Source: Arthrobacter globiformis
GTDB taxonomy: Bacteria > Actinomycetota > Actinomycetes > Actinomycetales > Micrococcaceae
Reading direction: 5' to 3'
Length of the DNA stretch: 64,000 bases
Assembly: GCF_003261175.1 (NCBI RefSeq)
Contig: NZ_QLNP01000062.1
Span: forward strand, 124,001-188,000
How positions within the stretch are numbered: position 1 is the stretch's first letter; the number at the start of each line of letters is the position of its first letter. Made by a program: the position numbers and the translations under genes. The notes under the pieces were generated by a model. The model worked only from the letters and a program-made list of their open reading frames with translations. It was not told the DNA's origin and did no database searches. Below, piece after piece: positions 40,595 through 49,436 of this stretch.

Positions 40595-41842
40595 ATGAAA
40601 AAACTCATCATGGCCAGTGTCACCGCTGCAGTTCTCGGGTTCGGCACCACCAGCCTGGCAGCCACAGGCACCGCGGCGGCCCCCGAGCCTTCGCCGGGTA
40701 CCGGACAAATCATCGTCAAGTTCCGCGACAACGGCGCCGCGGCCAGCCTCCTGCGCCGGCAGGGCCTCGGCGAGGGATCCGGCGTCGTGAGCACCGGAGC
40801 CCGCGTCGTCAGGGTTCCGGCCGGTAAGGAATCCCAGCTGATCGACGCCCTGAACCGCAACCCCGCAGTTGAGTACGCCGAGCCGGACGAGTCGGTTACT
40901 GCCACTACAGCGGACACGTATTTCCCGCGCCAGTACGCCCTGCAGAACACCGGCCAGTCGTTTACCAACACCGCCGGCACGCTGACAGTACCGGCGGGCA
41001 CGCCGGACGCCGACGTGGACGCCGTCGAAGCGTGGGATGTCACGACGGGCAACGGCATTAAAGTGGCCGTTCTCGATTCGGGAGTCGCAACCGACAACCC
41101 GGACATCAACCCGAAGGTTGTCCTCCGGGCCAACTTCAGCGGTGCAACAAGCAATGAAGACAATTACGGCCACGGGACCCATGTTGCCGGCATTGTCGCC
41201 GCCACTCACAACAACGAGGGTGTGGCCGGCGTCTGCCCGGGATGCACCATCCTGGCCGGCAAGGTGCTCAACGACAGCGGGGTTGGCTCCAGCTCGGGCC
41301 TTGCGAACGGGATCAACTGGGCCGTCAACAATGGCGCCAAGGTGATCAACATGAGCATCGGAGTGCGGGCGTCACGCACCCTCGAAACCGCCGTCAACAA
41401 CGCCTGGAGCAAGGGTGTGGTGCTGGTTGCCGCAGCAGGCAACGGCGGCAACCAGACCAAGATCTACCCGGGCGCATACCCCAACGTCATCGCCGTTGCC
41501 GCTACCGACAACAGGGACGTCAAAGCATCCTTCTCAACCTACGGGGCCAGCTGGGTGGACATCGCGGCACCCGGGGTCAACGTCTACTCGACGTTCCCGA
41601 ACCACAAGTTCGTGATCGGGACGCAGAACAACCGCTCCTTCGGTTACGACGTGGGCAACGGCACCTCCATGTCCGCACCCATCGTGGCTGCAACTGCCGC
41701 TCTTGCCTGGAGCTCACACCCGGGCGCCACGAACACATCAGTCCGCGCAAAGGTGGAATCCAGCGCCGAAGATGTTGCTGGCACGGGCACCTACTGGGCG
41801 CATGGCCGGGTGGATACGTTCGAGGCCGTCACCGCCCCGTAG
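40595..41842 (+). CDS. Secreted subtilisin-like serine protease (S8, thermitase type)
   Basis: 415 residues. Signal peptide 1-29, an inhibitor-type propeptide (GQIIVKFRDNGAAASLLRRQG ... AVEYAEPDES), then the catalytic domain: Asp161 in VAVLDSGV, His193 in YGHGTHVAGI and Ser358 in NGTSMSAP. The length is typical of thermitase-like subtilases with no extra C-terminal domain. It carries a Cys pair (AGVCPGCTIL) that may form a disulfide. It is alone in its transcription unit. Probably degrades extracellular protein for nutrition. Confidence 0.92.
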   Translation: MKKLIMASVTAAVLGFGTTSLAATGTAAAPEPSPGTGQIIVKFRDNGAAASLLRRQGLGEGSGVVSTGARVVRVPAGKESQLIDALNRNPAVEYAEPDESVTATTADTYFPRQYALQNTGQSFTNTAGTLTVPAGTPDADVDAVEAWDVTTGNGIKVAVLDSGVATDNPDINPKVVLRANFSGATSNEDNYGHGTHVAGIVAATHNNEGVAGVCPGCTILAGKVLNDSGVGSSSGLANGINWAVNNGAKVINMSIGVRASRTLETAVNNAWSKGVVLVAAAGNGGNQTKIYPGAYPNVIAVAATDNRDVKASFSTYGASWVDIAAPGVNVYSTFPNHKFVIGTQNNRSFGYDVGNGTSMSAPIVAATAALAWSSHPGATNTSVRAKVESSAEDVAGTGTYWAHGRVDTFEAVTAP

Positions 41843-41869
41843 CAACGGCGGTCCGTTGCCGGCCGTCCT

Positions 41870-41906
41870 GGCCGCCCCCGAGCAGGAAAACCGCTCTGGG
41901 GCGGCC
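41870..41906 (+). terminator. Hairpin after subtilase gene
   Basis: GGCCGCCCC at 41870-41878 pairs with its complement at 41898-41906, with AGC/GCT extending the stem inward. The following 38 bp resemble those after the hairpin at 6978-7023. Further on, GCGATCCTG-AC-CAGGATCGC at 41925-41944 is a perfect small inverted repeat. Confidence 0.65.
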
Positions 41907-41974
41907 TTCGTCATCATCAGACGCGCGATCCTGACCAGGATCGCTTTGGGTCCAGCCGCCGATCAAAGGAGATC

Positions 41975-42376
41975 ATGATGCTGGGAGAACAAATCGGTGA
42001 ACTCACCGGCTAAACCATCAGCACGCGGGTTCTGGAAGACACTGGCCGCGGTCCGCGCACCGAAGTGACCGACCATCAGGTCGGCACGCTCTGCGGCGCC
42101 CAGGTTGACGTCACTGTCACCTACGTCGGCACGATTCGTCCCAGCGGCACAGTCGCCGGCAACGATGACGGTTTTGTCGCCACCGCAGGCCGGCAGACTG
42201 CCACCCTAACCGGCCACGGCGTAACCAGTTTCGGTTCGGGGCAACTCACCGGGCGGGGTGCGTTGTTCTGCGAAACCACGTCCGACGAGTTGAGCCGCCT
42301 CAACGGGATCGCAGTCCTGTTCGAGTACCAGGTGGCCGACGGCAAGTCCGAGGGCCGCCTGTTCGAGTGGAAGTAG
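41975..42376 (+). pseudogene. Small conserved protein gene interrupted by an in-frame TAA
   Basis: After AAAGGAG the frame starts MMLGEQIGELTG, meets TAA at 42011-42013, and continues without shift as TISTRVLEDTGRGPRTEVTD through to the stop at 42376 (LFEYQVADGKSEGRLFEWK). The whole reads as one protein of about 134 codons of a family I know as a small LGEQIGE...TRVL...FEYEV...LWEWK protein, in which the interrupted position is normally an ordinary residue. One base change (for example AAA to TAA) would explain it. The remaining 103 codons might be reached from an internal start, such as the GTG at 42050. Confidence 0.75.
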
Positions 42377-42456
42377 CTGGGAACCGGCTGTATTTCACGG
42401 ACGGGACCGCAGGTTCCGTCATTGCTCCTGCACCGTGCTCTTGGCATACTGCCTGC

Positions 42457-42954
42457 ATGCCTTTCCTTCCCGCCACCTTCGCCGAGGACGTCACCAATCA
42501 GCCCGCGCGTGCACAGTATGACGCGTTCCTTGATGAGCACCGCGCCATGCTCAATGCCTGCCTCGACGGGCTGACCGAAGAGCAGGCACGCCAGTCCCTG
42601 GTGCCGTCCCGGACAACGCTGCTGGGCCTGGTCAAGCACGCGACCTTCGTGGAAAAGGTCTGGTTCGACGAAGCGATCACGTGCCGTTCACGCGTGGAAA
42701 TCGGCATCCCGGCCACGCCGGATGAGTCGTTCATCCTTGCGGACCAGGACACCATCGCCACAATCCAGGCCGCCCACCGCAACGCCTGCGAGGCATCGCG
42801 GCAGGCGGCGTCGCAGTTGGACCTCGACGACATGGTCAGCGGCAACCGCCGCGGCCCGCTCCCGCTGCGCTGGGTGTACCTGCACATGCTGCGCGAACTC
42901 GCCCAGCACTGCGGGCACGCGGACATCCTGCGCGAGCAGATCCTCAGCCGCTGA
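42457..42954 (+). CDS. DinB-like (DUF664) family protein
   Basis: 165 residues, four-helix-bundle pattern of DinB/DUF664: NACLDGLTEEQARQSLVPSRTTLLGLVKHATFVEKVWFDEA and the C-terminal WVYLHMLRELAQHCGHADILREQI. The His residues of HATFVEKVW and LREL-AQHCGHAD are the usual metal ligands of this fold; in Actinobacteria some members are thiol-dependent (mycothiol) transferases. Cytoplasmic, single gene. No strong ribosome site precedes the ATG at 42457. Confidence 0.83.
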   Translation: MPFLPATFAEDVTNQPARAQYDAFLDEHRAMLNACLDGLTEEQARQSLVPSRTTLLGLVKHATFVEKVWFDEAITCRSRVEIGIPATPDESFILADQDTIATIQAAHRNACEASRQAASQLDLDDMVSGNRRGPLPLRWVYLHMLRELAQHCGHADILREQILSR

Positions 42955-43058
42955 CAGGGACCGAGGCTGGCCCCCGCCGCCGGCTCGCGCCGTCGGGCAT
43001 TTCATCAAAACCAAGGCGGGCAGGTTGCTTCCCTACAGCCCGCCCTACTGACCTGCCC

Positions 43059-43379
43059 CTACTGACCGGGGGCCCGGTAGGACGGGGTCTTTTTTGCCGC
43101 CTCGTCGATCTCCTCCGGCGTCAAGAGCGGCTTCAGCCTGACGTTCACGTTGCCGGACGAATTAATCATCAGCGACAGGGCTGCCGCGCCAGCCGGATCG
43201 GGGACATCGAAGACGCCCAGGACGTCAGTGTCCCCGAAGGCGTAGTAGAAACTCTCGAGTGAACCGCCAACAGACTTGAGGGCGTCGGTCAGCGCGGCAC
43301 GCCTCGCCGTCCCGCCTTCGCGCATGAGCCCCTTGATTCCTTCACCCACGTAATTGGCCTCAAACAAATACTTGGTCAT
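43059..43379 (-). CDS. GYD-domain protein
   Basis: 106 residues: MTKYLFEANYVGEGIKGLMREGG, then SVGGSLESFYYAFGDTDVLGVFDVPDPAGAAAL and VNVRLKPLLTPEEIDEAAKK. This is the small GYD family (ferredoxin-like fold, F-G-D-T/Y-D motif). A GAGGAAAG site precedes the ATG at 43379. No catalytic function is known for the family. It stands alone with a 285-bp divergent gap to the nuclease gene, in which I see no gene. Confidence 0.83.
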   Translation of the reverse strand: MTKYLFEANYVGEGIKGLMREGGTARRAALTDALKSVGGSLESFYYAFGDTDVLGVFDVPDPAGAAALSLMINSSGNVNVRLKPLLTPEEIDEAAKKTPSYRAPGQ

Positions 43380-43664
43380 GGTCTTTCCTCTTCCGCGATA
43401 TCCAGGACACAGGCACCCGCGGGCATGCTGGCACCCTCGCCGGCAGGTCCTGGAACAGTCCCCGAATGGGGCCGTGCGCACAGCGTAGGCCCACTTCCGT
43501 GCACTGACAACGGTCCTCCGGAAAGTCCGCGGGCGGCTCGGGTTGGCGGCCCGGCGAGCTCCATGGAACCCGTGCCATGGATTCATAATTTAGGTCTATT
43601 GCAGCTGGCTGTGGCGGAGTAGGATCCGGCCACAACCATGACGTGCAAAGGGCAGGGCATTGCG

Positions 43665-44747
43665 ATGAAGCGAGCTGTGAAGCACTGCACAACTTTGGTA
43701 GCGGCCAGTCTTCTGGCACTCTGCGGGAACGGGGCCGCCAATCCGGCCGAGCAGTTCGCGGCTGGCGCCGGCAATCAAAGCGTGGCGGCTCCCAACAGGT
43801 ACCCCTTCGAAAGCCAGACCATAGGCAAGGCGCTGCTGAACACCCTGGTCCTCCAAGCGCCACGAGGTCCCGAATTCCATAAGTCCGCCTTTGAATACCC
43901 CATAGTCGGGCCCGACGGCTGCACCACCCGCGAAAGGGTAATCATCGACGGCGCCAGCGAGCATACGCTCGCCTCACCCTGCACCGTGCTCTACCCGCAG
44001 TGGGTGTCCGTCTGGGACGCGAACGTCCTGGTCGATCCCGCTGATGTGGACGTCGCGCACATGGTCCCACTGGAGGAAGCCTGGTACTCCGGGGCTTGGG
44101 CGTGGACAGCCAAACAGCGCCGCGACTTCGCCAACGACCTGACCAACAGCTACTCGCTGAGGGTGCTGACGGAGAGCACGAACGCGGAGCGGGGATCGTC
44201 GGACCCGGCCCATTGGTGGCCGACCATCGACGGCTACCGCTGCAACTACGCCGCAGAATGGGTCTGGGTGAAAGCCCGGTGGAACCTCAGCGTAGACCCG
44301 GCCGAGTTCGAAGCGCTCATGACCGAACTCGACGAAACCGAGGACAACTACTGCCGTGACAAGCCCGTCTACGTTCCACCCCTCGGCCTTAACCCCGGCC
44401 GGGGTCCGGCATCCATCATCGGAGGCATCTTTACCCCGTCCGGCACCCCGTACAGCCACATTGGGGTGCAGGCGTACGACGCACACCACGCCCTGGTCCG
44501 CGAGACCCGTGTCCGGGTGGAGGGAAGTTACGAACTGACCGGGCTGCCGCCGGGCAGCTACACCGTCAAGTTCCTCGGCGGCACCAGCGGCACGTCGGAC
44601 CAGTGGTACAGCGAGGTGCCGGGCGGCCCGCCCGAGGTGATCACGTTGAAGGCCGGCAGCATCGCCAGCGGCATAACGGTGGCGATGGTGGCCGCACCCG
44701 GTCCGGCAAGTTCTGCTCCACCGGTTCCGGGCTCGATGCCAGGATAG
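43665..44747 (+). CDS. Secreted HNH (DUF1524-like) nuclease with C-terminal Ig-like domain
   Basis: About 360 residues. A signal peptide (MKRAVKHCTTLVAASLLALCG) is followed by a DUF1524/GmrSD-type HNH region: CTTRERVIIDGAS, WVSVWDANVLVDPADVDVAHMVPLEEAWYSGAWAW, RRDFANDLTN and the closing WWPTIDGYRCNYAAEWVWVKARWNL. The catalytic His is kept in DVAHMVPL, while the residue before it is Ala where relatives often have Asp. Residues about 250-340 form a carboxypeptidase-regulatory-like beta domain (IGGIFTPSGTPYSHIGVQAYD, GSYELTGLPPGSYTVKFLGG). Probably an extracellular DNase. ATG 43665 preferred over 43638 because it opens the signal peptide. Confidence 0.82.
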   Translation: MKRAVKHCTTLVAASLLALCGNGAANPAEQFAAGAGNQSVAAPNRYPFESQTIGKALLNTLVLQAPRGPEFHKSAFEYPIVGPDGCTTRERVIIDGASEHTLASPCTVLYPQWVSVWDANVLVDPADVDVAHMVPLEEAWYSGAWAWTAKQRRDFANDLTNSYSLRVLTESTNAERGSSDPAHWWPTIDGYRCNYAAEWVWVKARWNLSVDPAEFEALMTELDETEDNYCRDKPVYVPPLGLNPGRGPASIIGGIFTPSGTPYSHIGVQAYDAHHALVRETRVRVEGSYELTGLPPGSYTVKFLGGTSGTSDQWYSEVPGGPPEVITLKAGSIASGITVAMVAAPGPASSAPPVPGSMPG

Positions 44748-44768
44748 ATTCCGTGGAGGTGGGCAACG

Positions 44769-45887
44769 ATGCTCGAGACTGCGCGCAACACCAGAACTGA
44801 CAGCCGCCGCGACCTGGTCACCGAACTCCTCGGCCTGTGGCTGCTGCTGGCCGTCTTTCTTGACGGCTGGGCGCACATTAACCTGCCCAGCCTCGAGACG
44901 TTCTTCACGCCCTGGCACGCTGCCCTCTACTCCGGCATGCTGGCGACGGCGGCGTGGACCGCCGTCGTGATCTGGCGGAACCGGACACCCGGGCAGCCGC
45001 TGCTGCAGGCTGCCCCGCCCGGATACCGCGGGACCGCGGTGGGCGTGGTCCTCTTCGGCCTGGCCGGCGGCCTGGACCTGCTGTGGCACGAGCTCCTCGG
45101 CATCGAGGTTTCATTGGATGCCCTGGTCAGCCCCACCCACCTGCTGCTCGGCTTCAGCCTCTTCCTCATCCTGGGCACCGCCGTGCGCAGCGCCCGGGCA
45201 TCCGGCCACAGCACAACAAAACACAGCGCAGCCGGCCACCCCGCGGACCTGGCGTGGACCCCGGCGGCGATGTTCGCCGTCGTGCTCATGACCGGGCTGG
45301 GGGCGTTCTTCCTCGTTTACGCCTCCATCTTCGTCCGGCCGGGGCCGACGGCCGAGTTCACCCCGTTGCCGGTGGGCACGCCCGGCCGCATTCAGGCCGA
45401 GATGCCGGTGATCATTACCCTGATGAGCTACCTGCTGACCACGGCGCTGATCGTCGCGCCGTTCCTCTTCACGCTCTCCTCCGCCCGGCGCCCTACCCGC
45501 GGAATCGTCACCCTGCTGGTGGTGGCGGCGGCCTGGCTGCCCGTGGTGATGATCGGCCTGCGCCCCTACTCGATCGCCGGGGCCGCGGGGGCGACGGTGG
45601 CCGCCGTCGTCGTCGACCTGCTGCTGACCCGGGTGCCGGAAGTCTGGCTGACTCGGAGGCTGCCGGCGGTCACGGCAGGCATCGCAGCACTACTGTGGAC
45701 GGGCCAGCTCGTGGCGTTCGCGGTGACGGACGCGATCCGCTGGCCGGTCTCGCTCTGGCTGGGCGCGGTGGTGCTCAGCGCCGCGGTAGCCGGAGGCCTC
45801 GCCCTCCTCAGCTCCTGGGGAGCGCGACCGGTGCCGGACGCAACGTACCAGGGCGGGGGAACAGCCCGGACGGGACAGCCTCTGTAA
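44769..45887 (+). CDS. Polytopic membrane protein with intramembrane His residues, unknown
   Basis: 372 residues, about nine or ten helices. Conserved-looking polar residues lie inside helices: FLDGWAHINLPSLE, FFTPWHAALYSG, GLDLLWHELLGIEVSLDALVSPTHLLLG. This spacing of His, Asp and Glu near the membrane resembles metal- or haem-binding integral proteins, but I do not recognise a named family. GGAGG precedes the ATG. It starts 21 bp after the secreted nuclease and is probably cotranscribed with it. Confidence 0.75.
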   Translation: MLETARNTRTDSRRDLVTELLGLWLLLAVFLDGWAHINLPSLETFFTPWHAALYSGMLATAAWTAVVIWRNRTPGQPLLQAAPPGYRGTAVGVVLFGLAGGLDLLWHELLGIEVSLDALVSPTHLLLGFSLFLILGTAVRSARASGHSTTKHSAAGHPADLAWTPAAMFAVVLMTGLGAFFLVYASIFVRPGPTAEFTPLPVGTPGRIQAEMPVIITLMSYLLTTALIVAPFLFTLSSARRPTRGIVTLLVVAAAWLPVVMIGLRPYSIAGAAGATVAAVVVDLLLTRVPEVWLTRRLPAVTAGIAALLWTGQLVAFAVTDAIRWPVSLWLGAVVLSAAVAGGLALLSSWGARPVPDATYQGGGTARTGQPL

Positions 45888-45901
45888 ACTGGCGGATGCT
45901 A

Positions 45902-45916
45902 CGCGAAACGTTCGCG
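45902..45916. promoter_or_regulatory. LacI-type operator before first tandem LacI gene
   Basis: CGCGAAACGTTCGCG is a near-perfect palindrome around AACGTT. It shares the CGAAACGTT core with two sites before the second LacI gene (46984-47027). Position, 26 bp before the ATG, suggests autoregulation. Confidence 0.65.
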
Positions 45917-45941
45917 TAAACGATTCCCGAGGGCGGCGACG

Positions 45942-46946
45942 ATGACGACGATGGTAAAAGTGGCCAAGCTTGCCGGCGTCTCCATCTCCACTGTTTCCCA
46001 CGTCCTGAACGGCACCCGACACGTGGGCGAAGAGACGCGGCAGCGCGTACTGAAAGCCATCGAGGAAACGTCCTACCGCCAGGACGCGCTCGCTCGTGCC
46101 ATGCGGCGCTCCCGGACGGACAGCATCGGGCTCATAGTTTCCGACGGCGGTGAACCGGCTTTCGCCGAAATGATCCGTGGCGTGGAGGAAACCGCCACCA
46201 GCCAGGGCATCACGCTGCTGCTGGCCAATTCCGCCGAAGATCCGCGACGTGAAGCCCGTGCTGTGCGGACCCTGCTGGAGCGCAGGGTTGACGGCATCAT
46301 TCTCGCCCGTGCAGCCGGCTCCGGACCTGACGCCCTGGCGGAATTCGCCAACCAGGACACTCCGCTGGTGCTGATGGACCGGCTGTCCGAGGACCCGTTC
46401 GACCAGGTGGGCGTGGAAAACCGCGAGCCCACCAAGGAGCTCGTGAAGCACCTCCTGTCGCAGGGACATGAGCGGATCCTGCTCGTGGCCGGCGACACCC
46501 GCGTCTCCACGCTCCGGGAACGGCACGAAGCCTTCACCGAAGCCATGACCGCTGCCGGGATCCCGGCAAAGAAGCAGATGGCCATCACCACCGCAGAGCC
46601 AGAAAAGACCGACGACAGCATCGCCGCCGCGCTGTCGGCCGCCAGCCGTCCCACAGCCCTGATCGCCTGCAGCACCGTCCTGGCCGCGGCCGCGCTTCGG
46701 CACGTCCAGCAGCGCGGGCTGCGCATGCCCGAGGACATCGCCTTCGCCACATTCGACGGCTTCGCCTACGCCGAGCTGTTCGAACCCCAGCTCACCACCG
46801 TCCGGCAGCCCGCATTCGAGGTGGGGGCCACCGCCGCGGAGCTGCTGACCAAGAGAATCGCCGACAAGGCAGCCGAGCCCTCTATCGTCCGGCTGGCGCC
46901 CATGATCGAATACCGGTCCTCCACGGGCGCGCGGTCTGCCTCCTAA
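45942..46946 (+). CDS. LacI-family regulator, tandem copy 1
   Basis: 334 residues. HTH MVKVAKLAGVSISTVSHVLNGTRHV and hinge RVLKAIEETSYRQDALARAM, then the sugar-binding domain with DSIGLIVSDGGEPAFAEMIRGVE and the C-terminal DIAFATFDGFAYAELFEPQLTTVRQP. By eye about half the residues match the next gene, and the strings TDSIGL, LLLANSAEDP and AFATFDGF are shared. Paralogous and likely to recognise the same type of CGAAACGTT operator. It opens the fructan-type gene cluster. Confidence 0.9.
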   Translation: MTTMVKVAKLAGVSISTVSHVLNGTRHVGEETRQRVLKAIEETSYRQDALARAMRRSRTDSIGLIVSDGGEPAFAEMIRGVEETATSQGITLLLANSAEDPRREARAVRTLLERRVDGIILARAAGSGPDALAEFANQDTPLVLMDRLSEDPFDQVGVENREPTKELVKHLLSQGHERILLVAGDTRVSTLRERHEAFTEAMTAAGIPAKKQMAITTAEPEKTDDSIAAALSAASRPTALIACSTVLAAAALRHVQQRGLRMPEDIAFATFDGFAYAELFEPQLTTVRQPAFEVGATAAELLTKRIADKAAEPSIVRLAPMIEYRSSTGARSAS

Positions 46947-46983
46947 AAAACTTCCAGAAAATCTTCCTGTGATCCATTGCACA

Positions 46984-47027
46984 GCGAAACGTTTGCGCCT
47001 ACCATCGAAACGTTCGCGCAATCGTTT
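46984..47027. promoter_or_regulatory. Two LacI-type operators before second tandem LacI gene
   Basis: GCGAAACGTTTGCGC at 46984-46998 and TCGAAACGTTCGCGCAATCG from 47005 both contain the CGAAACGTT core, 21 bp apart. A TAGGAGGAAC ribosome site follows directly. The common core in front of both LacI genes implies cross-regulation. Confidence 0.7.
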
Positions 47028-47041
47028 TTCTAGGAGGAACA

Positions 47042-48037
47042 GTGGCAACCATCGTCGACGTCGCATCCCTGGCAGGCGTGTCGACGTCGACCGTCTCGCA
47101 CGTCCTTAACGAAACCCGGCACGTCGAACCGGAGACCAAGGCCCGGGTCATGGACGCCGTGCAGGCGACCGGTTACCGACGGGACGCGCTGGCTCGCTCC
47201 ATGCGCCGCGCCAGGACCGACTCGATCGGCCTCGTCGTGTCGGACGCCGGGGAGCCGGCCTTCGCGGACATGGTGCACGGCGTGGAAGAGGCCGCGGCAC
47301 AGCACGGACTGTCCCTGCTGCTGGCGAACTCGGCGGAAGATCCCGCCCGGGAACGCGCTGCGGTGGAGGCCCTCCTCGACCGCAGGGTCGACGGCCTGAT
47401 CATCGCCCGGGCAGCCGGCTCGAGTGCCGGGTTGCTTGAGCGGATCCGCGGCGAGAAGAAGCCGCTGGTCCTGCTGGACCGGCTCGCGGACCTGGACGTG
47501 GACCAGGTGGGGGTGAACAACCGGTCCGCCATGGCTGCCCTGGTTGAACACCTCGCCGACCGCGGCCACGAGCGGATCATGCTCGTCTCGGGCGATCTGC
47601 GCGTCTCCTCACTCCGCGAGCGCCATGACGGCTTCCGGGCCGCCATGCAGCGGCTGGGCCTGAAAGCGCGGGAAGGCTTGCTGTGCGAAGGCACGGTCAC
47701 CGCAGCCGCCACTTTCGACCGGGTCCGGCCACTGCTGGCGGCCGGGCCAAAGCGCCCGACCGCGATCCTGGCCTGCAGCACGCTTCTGGCGGCCGGGGCT
47801 CTGCGGGCCGTCCAGCACGAAGGGCTGCGGGTGCCCGGGAACATGGCCTTCGCCACGTTCGACGGCTTCACTTATTCGGACTTGTTCCAGCCCCAGATCA
47901 CCACCGTCCGCCAGCCGGCGTTCCAACTCGGCGAGAGCGCTGTCAGCTTGCTGCTGCGGCGTCTCGAGAGCCCTTCTGCTCCCACCAGGACCCTCCGGCT
48001 CGAATCCGAGATCGAGTTCCGCCGCTCGACCGAATAG
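47042..48037 (+). CDS. LacI-family regulator, tandem copy 2
   Basis: 331 residues, GTG start after TAGGAGG. HTH TIVDVASLAGVSTSTVSHVLNETRHV, hinge RVMDAVQATGYRRDALARSM, effector core TDSIGLVVSDAGEPAFADMVHG, and C-terminal MAFATFDGFTYSDLFQPQITTVRQP. It is the regulator closest to the ABC importer genes, 94 bp ahead of the binding protein, with no operator or terminator in that gap, so regulator and importer may be cotranscribed. The two copies may form hetero-oligomers or respond to different sugars. Confidence 0.9.
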   Translation: MATIVDVASLAGVSTSTVSHVLNETRHVEPETKARVMDAVQATGYRRDALARSMRRARTDSIGLVVSDAGEPAFADMVHGVEEAAAQHGLSLLLANSAEDPARERAAVEALLDRRVDGLIIARAAGSSAGLLERIRGEKKPLVLLDRLADLDVDQVGVNNRSAMAALVEHLADRGHERIMLVSGDLRVSSLRERHDGFRAAMQRLGLKAREGLLCEGTVTAAATFDRVRPLLAAGPKRPTAILACSTLLAAGALRAVQHEGLRVPGNMAFATFDGFTYSDLFQPQITTVRQPAFQLGESAVSLLLRRLESPSAPTRTLRLESEIEFRRSTE

Positions 48038-48131
48038 CTGCACCACCCAGTACCTGCCCCCTCAAATGACATCCGCACACCCCACCGCATCCCGTCAGCG
48101 CGCCTCTGCGCCGCATGCAAAGGAGCATCAC

Positions 48132-49436
48132 ATGAGAAAAACAGTCCGCACGTCCATCGCCGCGGCGGCCGCCGCGGCCCTGCTGGCCCTCACCGCCTGC
48201 GGAAGCAGCACGGATTCCTCGGCGCCGGCAGCAGACGGACCATACACGGCCCCGGCAAAGGACATCACGGCTACCATCTCCGTCTCCAACTGGGGCGACC
48301 CGGGAGACAAAGCCGTGTACGACGGCGTCGCCAAGCGCTTCAAGGAGAAGTACCCGAACGTAACGGTGAACAACAACTTCACCCCCATCACCACATGGAC
48401 CGAATACGTCAACAAGCTCGTCACCCAGGCCGCAGCAGGGCAGGCGCCGGACGTCATCAACATCGCCACCGAAGGTGTGGAGCTCGGCATGTCCAACGAG
48501 CTGTTCACTCCCCTGGACGGCTTCCTCAAGAACGACCCCGAGGCAGCATCCCTGCGGAAAGACATCGACCCGAAACTGCTGGAGGGATTCAGCAAGGACG
48601 GCTCCACCTACCTGATGCCCAACACGTTCAACACCATGGTCATCTACTACAACACCAAAATGTTCAAGGCGGCCGGTATCGAACGGCCCAGCGATGACTG
48701 GACCTGGGATGACTTCCTGGCGATCGCCAAGAAGCTGACCACGGGCTCCGGCGCTAACAAAGTGTACGGGTTCGCCATGCCGTACTACTCCTTCGGCATC
48801 ACCCCGTGGCTGTACTCGAACGGCACGTCCATGATGAGCGCTGACCTGCAAACAGCACAGCTCACCGATCCGAAGGTCAAGGAGACACTTGGCTGGGTCC
48901 GCGACCTGGTCACCGAGCACGGAGTGTCGCCGCAGCCCAAGGGAGCGGACCCCTACCAGTTGTTCCCCGCGGGCAAGGCAGCCATGACCGGCGCCGGCCA
49001 CTTCGTCACGGGCGGGTTCGCGAAGGCAGGCTTCTCCGACTACGACATCCTCCCGTGGCCGAAGGGAACCACCAAGTCCACGGTGTTCGGCGCCGGAGCG
49101 TTCGCCATCTCCAAGACATCCGAGAACCCGGCGCTGTCCTGGGAGTTCATCAAGATGCTCACCGACCAGCAGACGCAGAAGCAATGGGCCGACGCCGGCG
49201 CCGCCGTTCCGTCCACCAAGACTGCCGCTTCAACACCGGAGTTCCTTGCCTCCCCAAAGCACGCGGACGAGTTCTATAACTCCCTGTCCTACGCCAAGCC
49301 GGTAGCTGCTCCCCGCGCCTACAACGTGCTGGACCCCGCGTTCATGCGGGCCATGGACGAGATCATGTCCGGCCAGGACATCGGCTCCTCGCTGGAAAAG
49401 GCCGAAAAGGATGTTGAGGAGGCGTTGCAGCAGTGA
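48132..49436 (+). CDS. Sugar-binding lipoprotein of a CUT1-type ABC importer
   Basis: 434 residues. Lipoprotein signal MRKTVRTSIAAAAAAALLAL with lipobox LTAC, then a binding domain of the extracellular solute-binding family 1 (SVSNWGDPGDKAVYDGVAKRFKEKYPNV, AAAGQAPDVINIATEG, TFNTMVIYYNTKMFKAAGIERP, GAGHFVTGGFAKAGFSDYDILPWPKG). AAAGGAG precedes the ATG. The gene downstream overlaps by four bases. By context it should bind a fructo-oligosaccharide or difructose anhydride. Confidence 0.9.
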   Translation: MRKTVRTSIAAAAAAALLALTACGSSTDSSAPAADGPYTAPAKDITATISVSNWGDPGDKAVYDGVAKRFKEKYPNVTVNNNFTPITTWTEYVNKLVTQAAAGQAPDVINIATEGVELGMSNELFTPLDGFLKNDPEAASLRKDIDPKLLEGFSKDGSTYLMPNTFNTMVIYYNTKMFKAAGIERPSDDWTWDDFLAIAKKLTTGSGANKVYGFAMPYYSFGITPWLYSNGTSMMSADLQTAQLTDPKVKETLGWVRDLVTEHGVSPQPKGADPYQLFPAGKAAMTGAGHFVTGGFAKAGFSDYDILPWPKGTTKSTVFGAGAFAISKTSENPALSWEFIKMLTDQQTQKQWADAGAAVPSTKTAASTPEFLASPKHADEFYNSLSYAKPVAAPRAYNVLDPAFMRAMDEIMSGQDIGSSLEKAEKDVEEALQQ

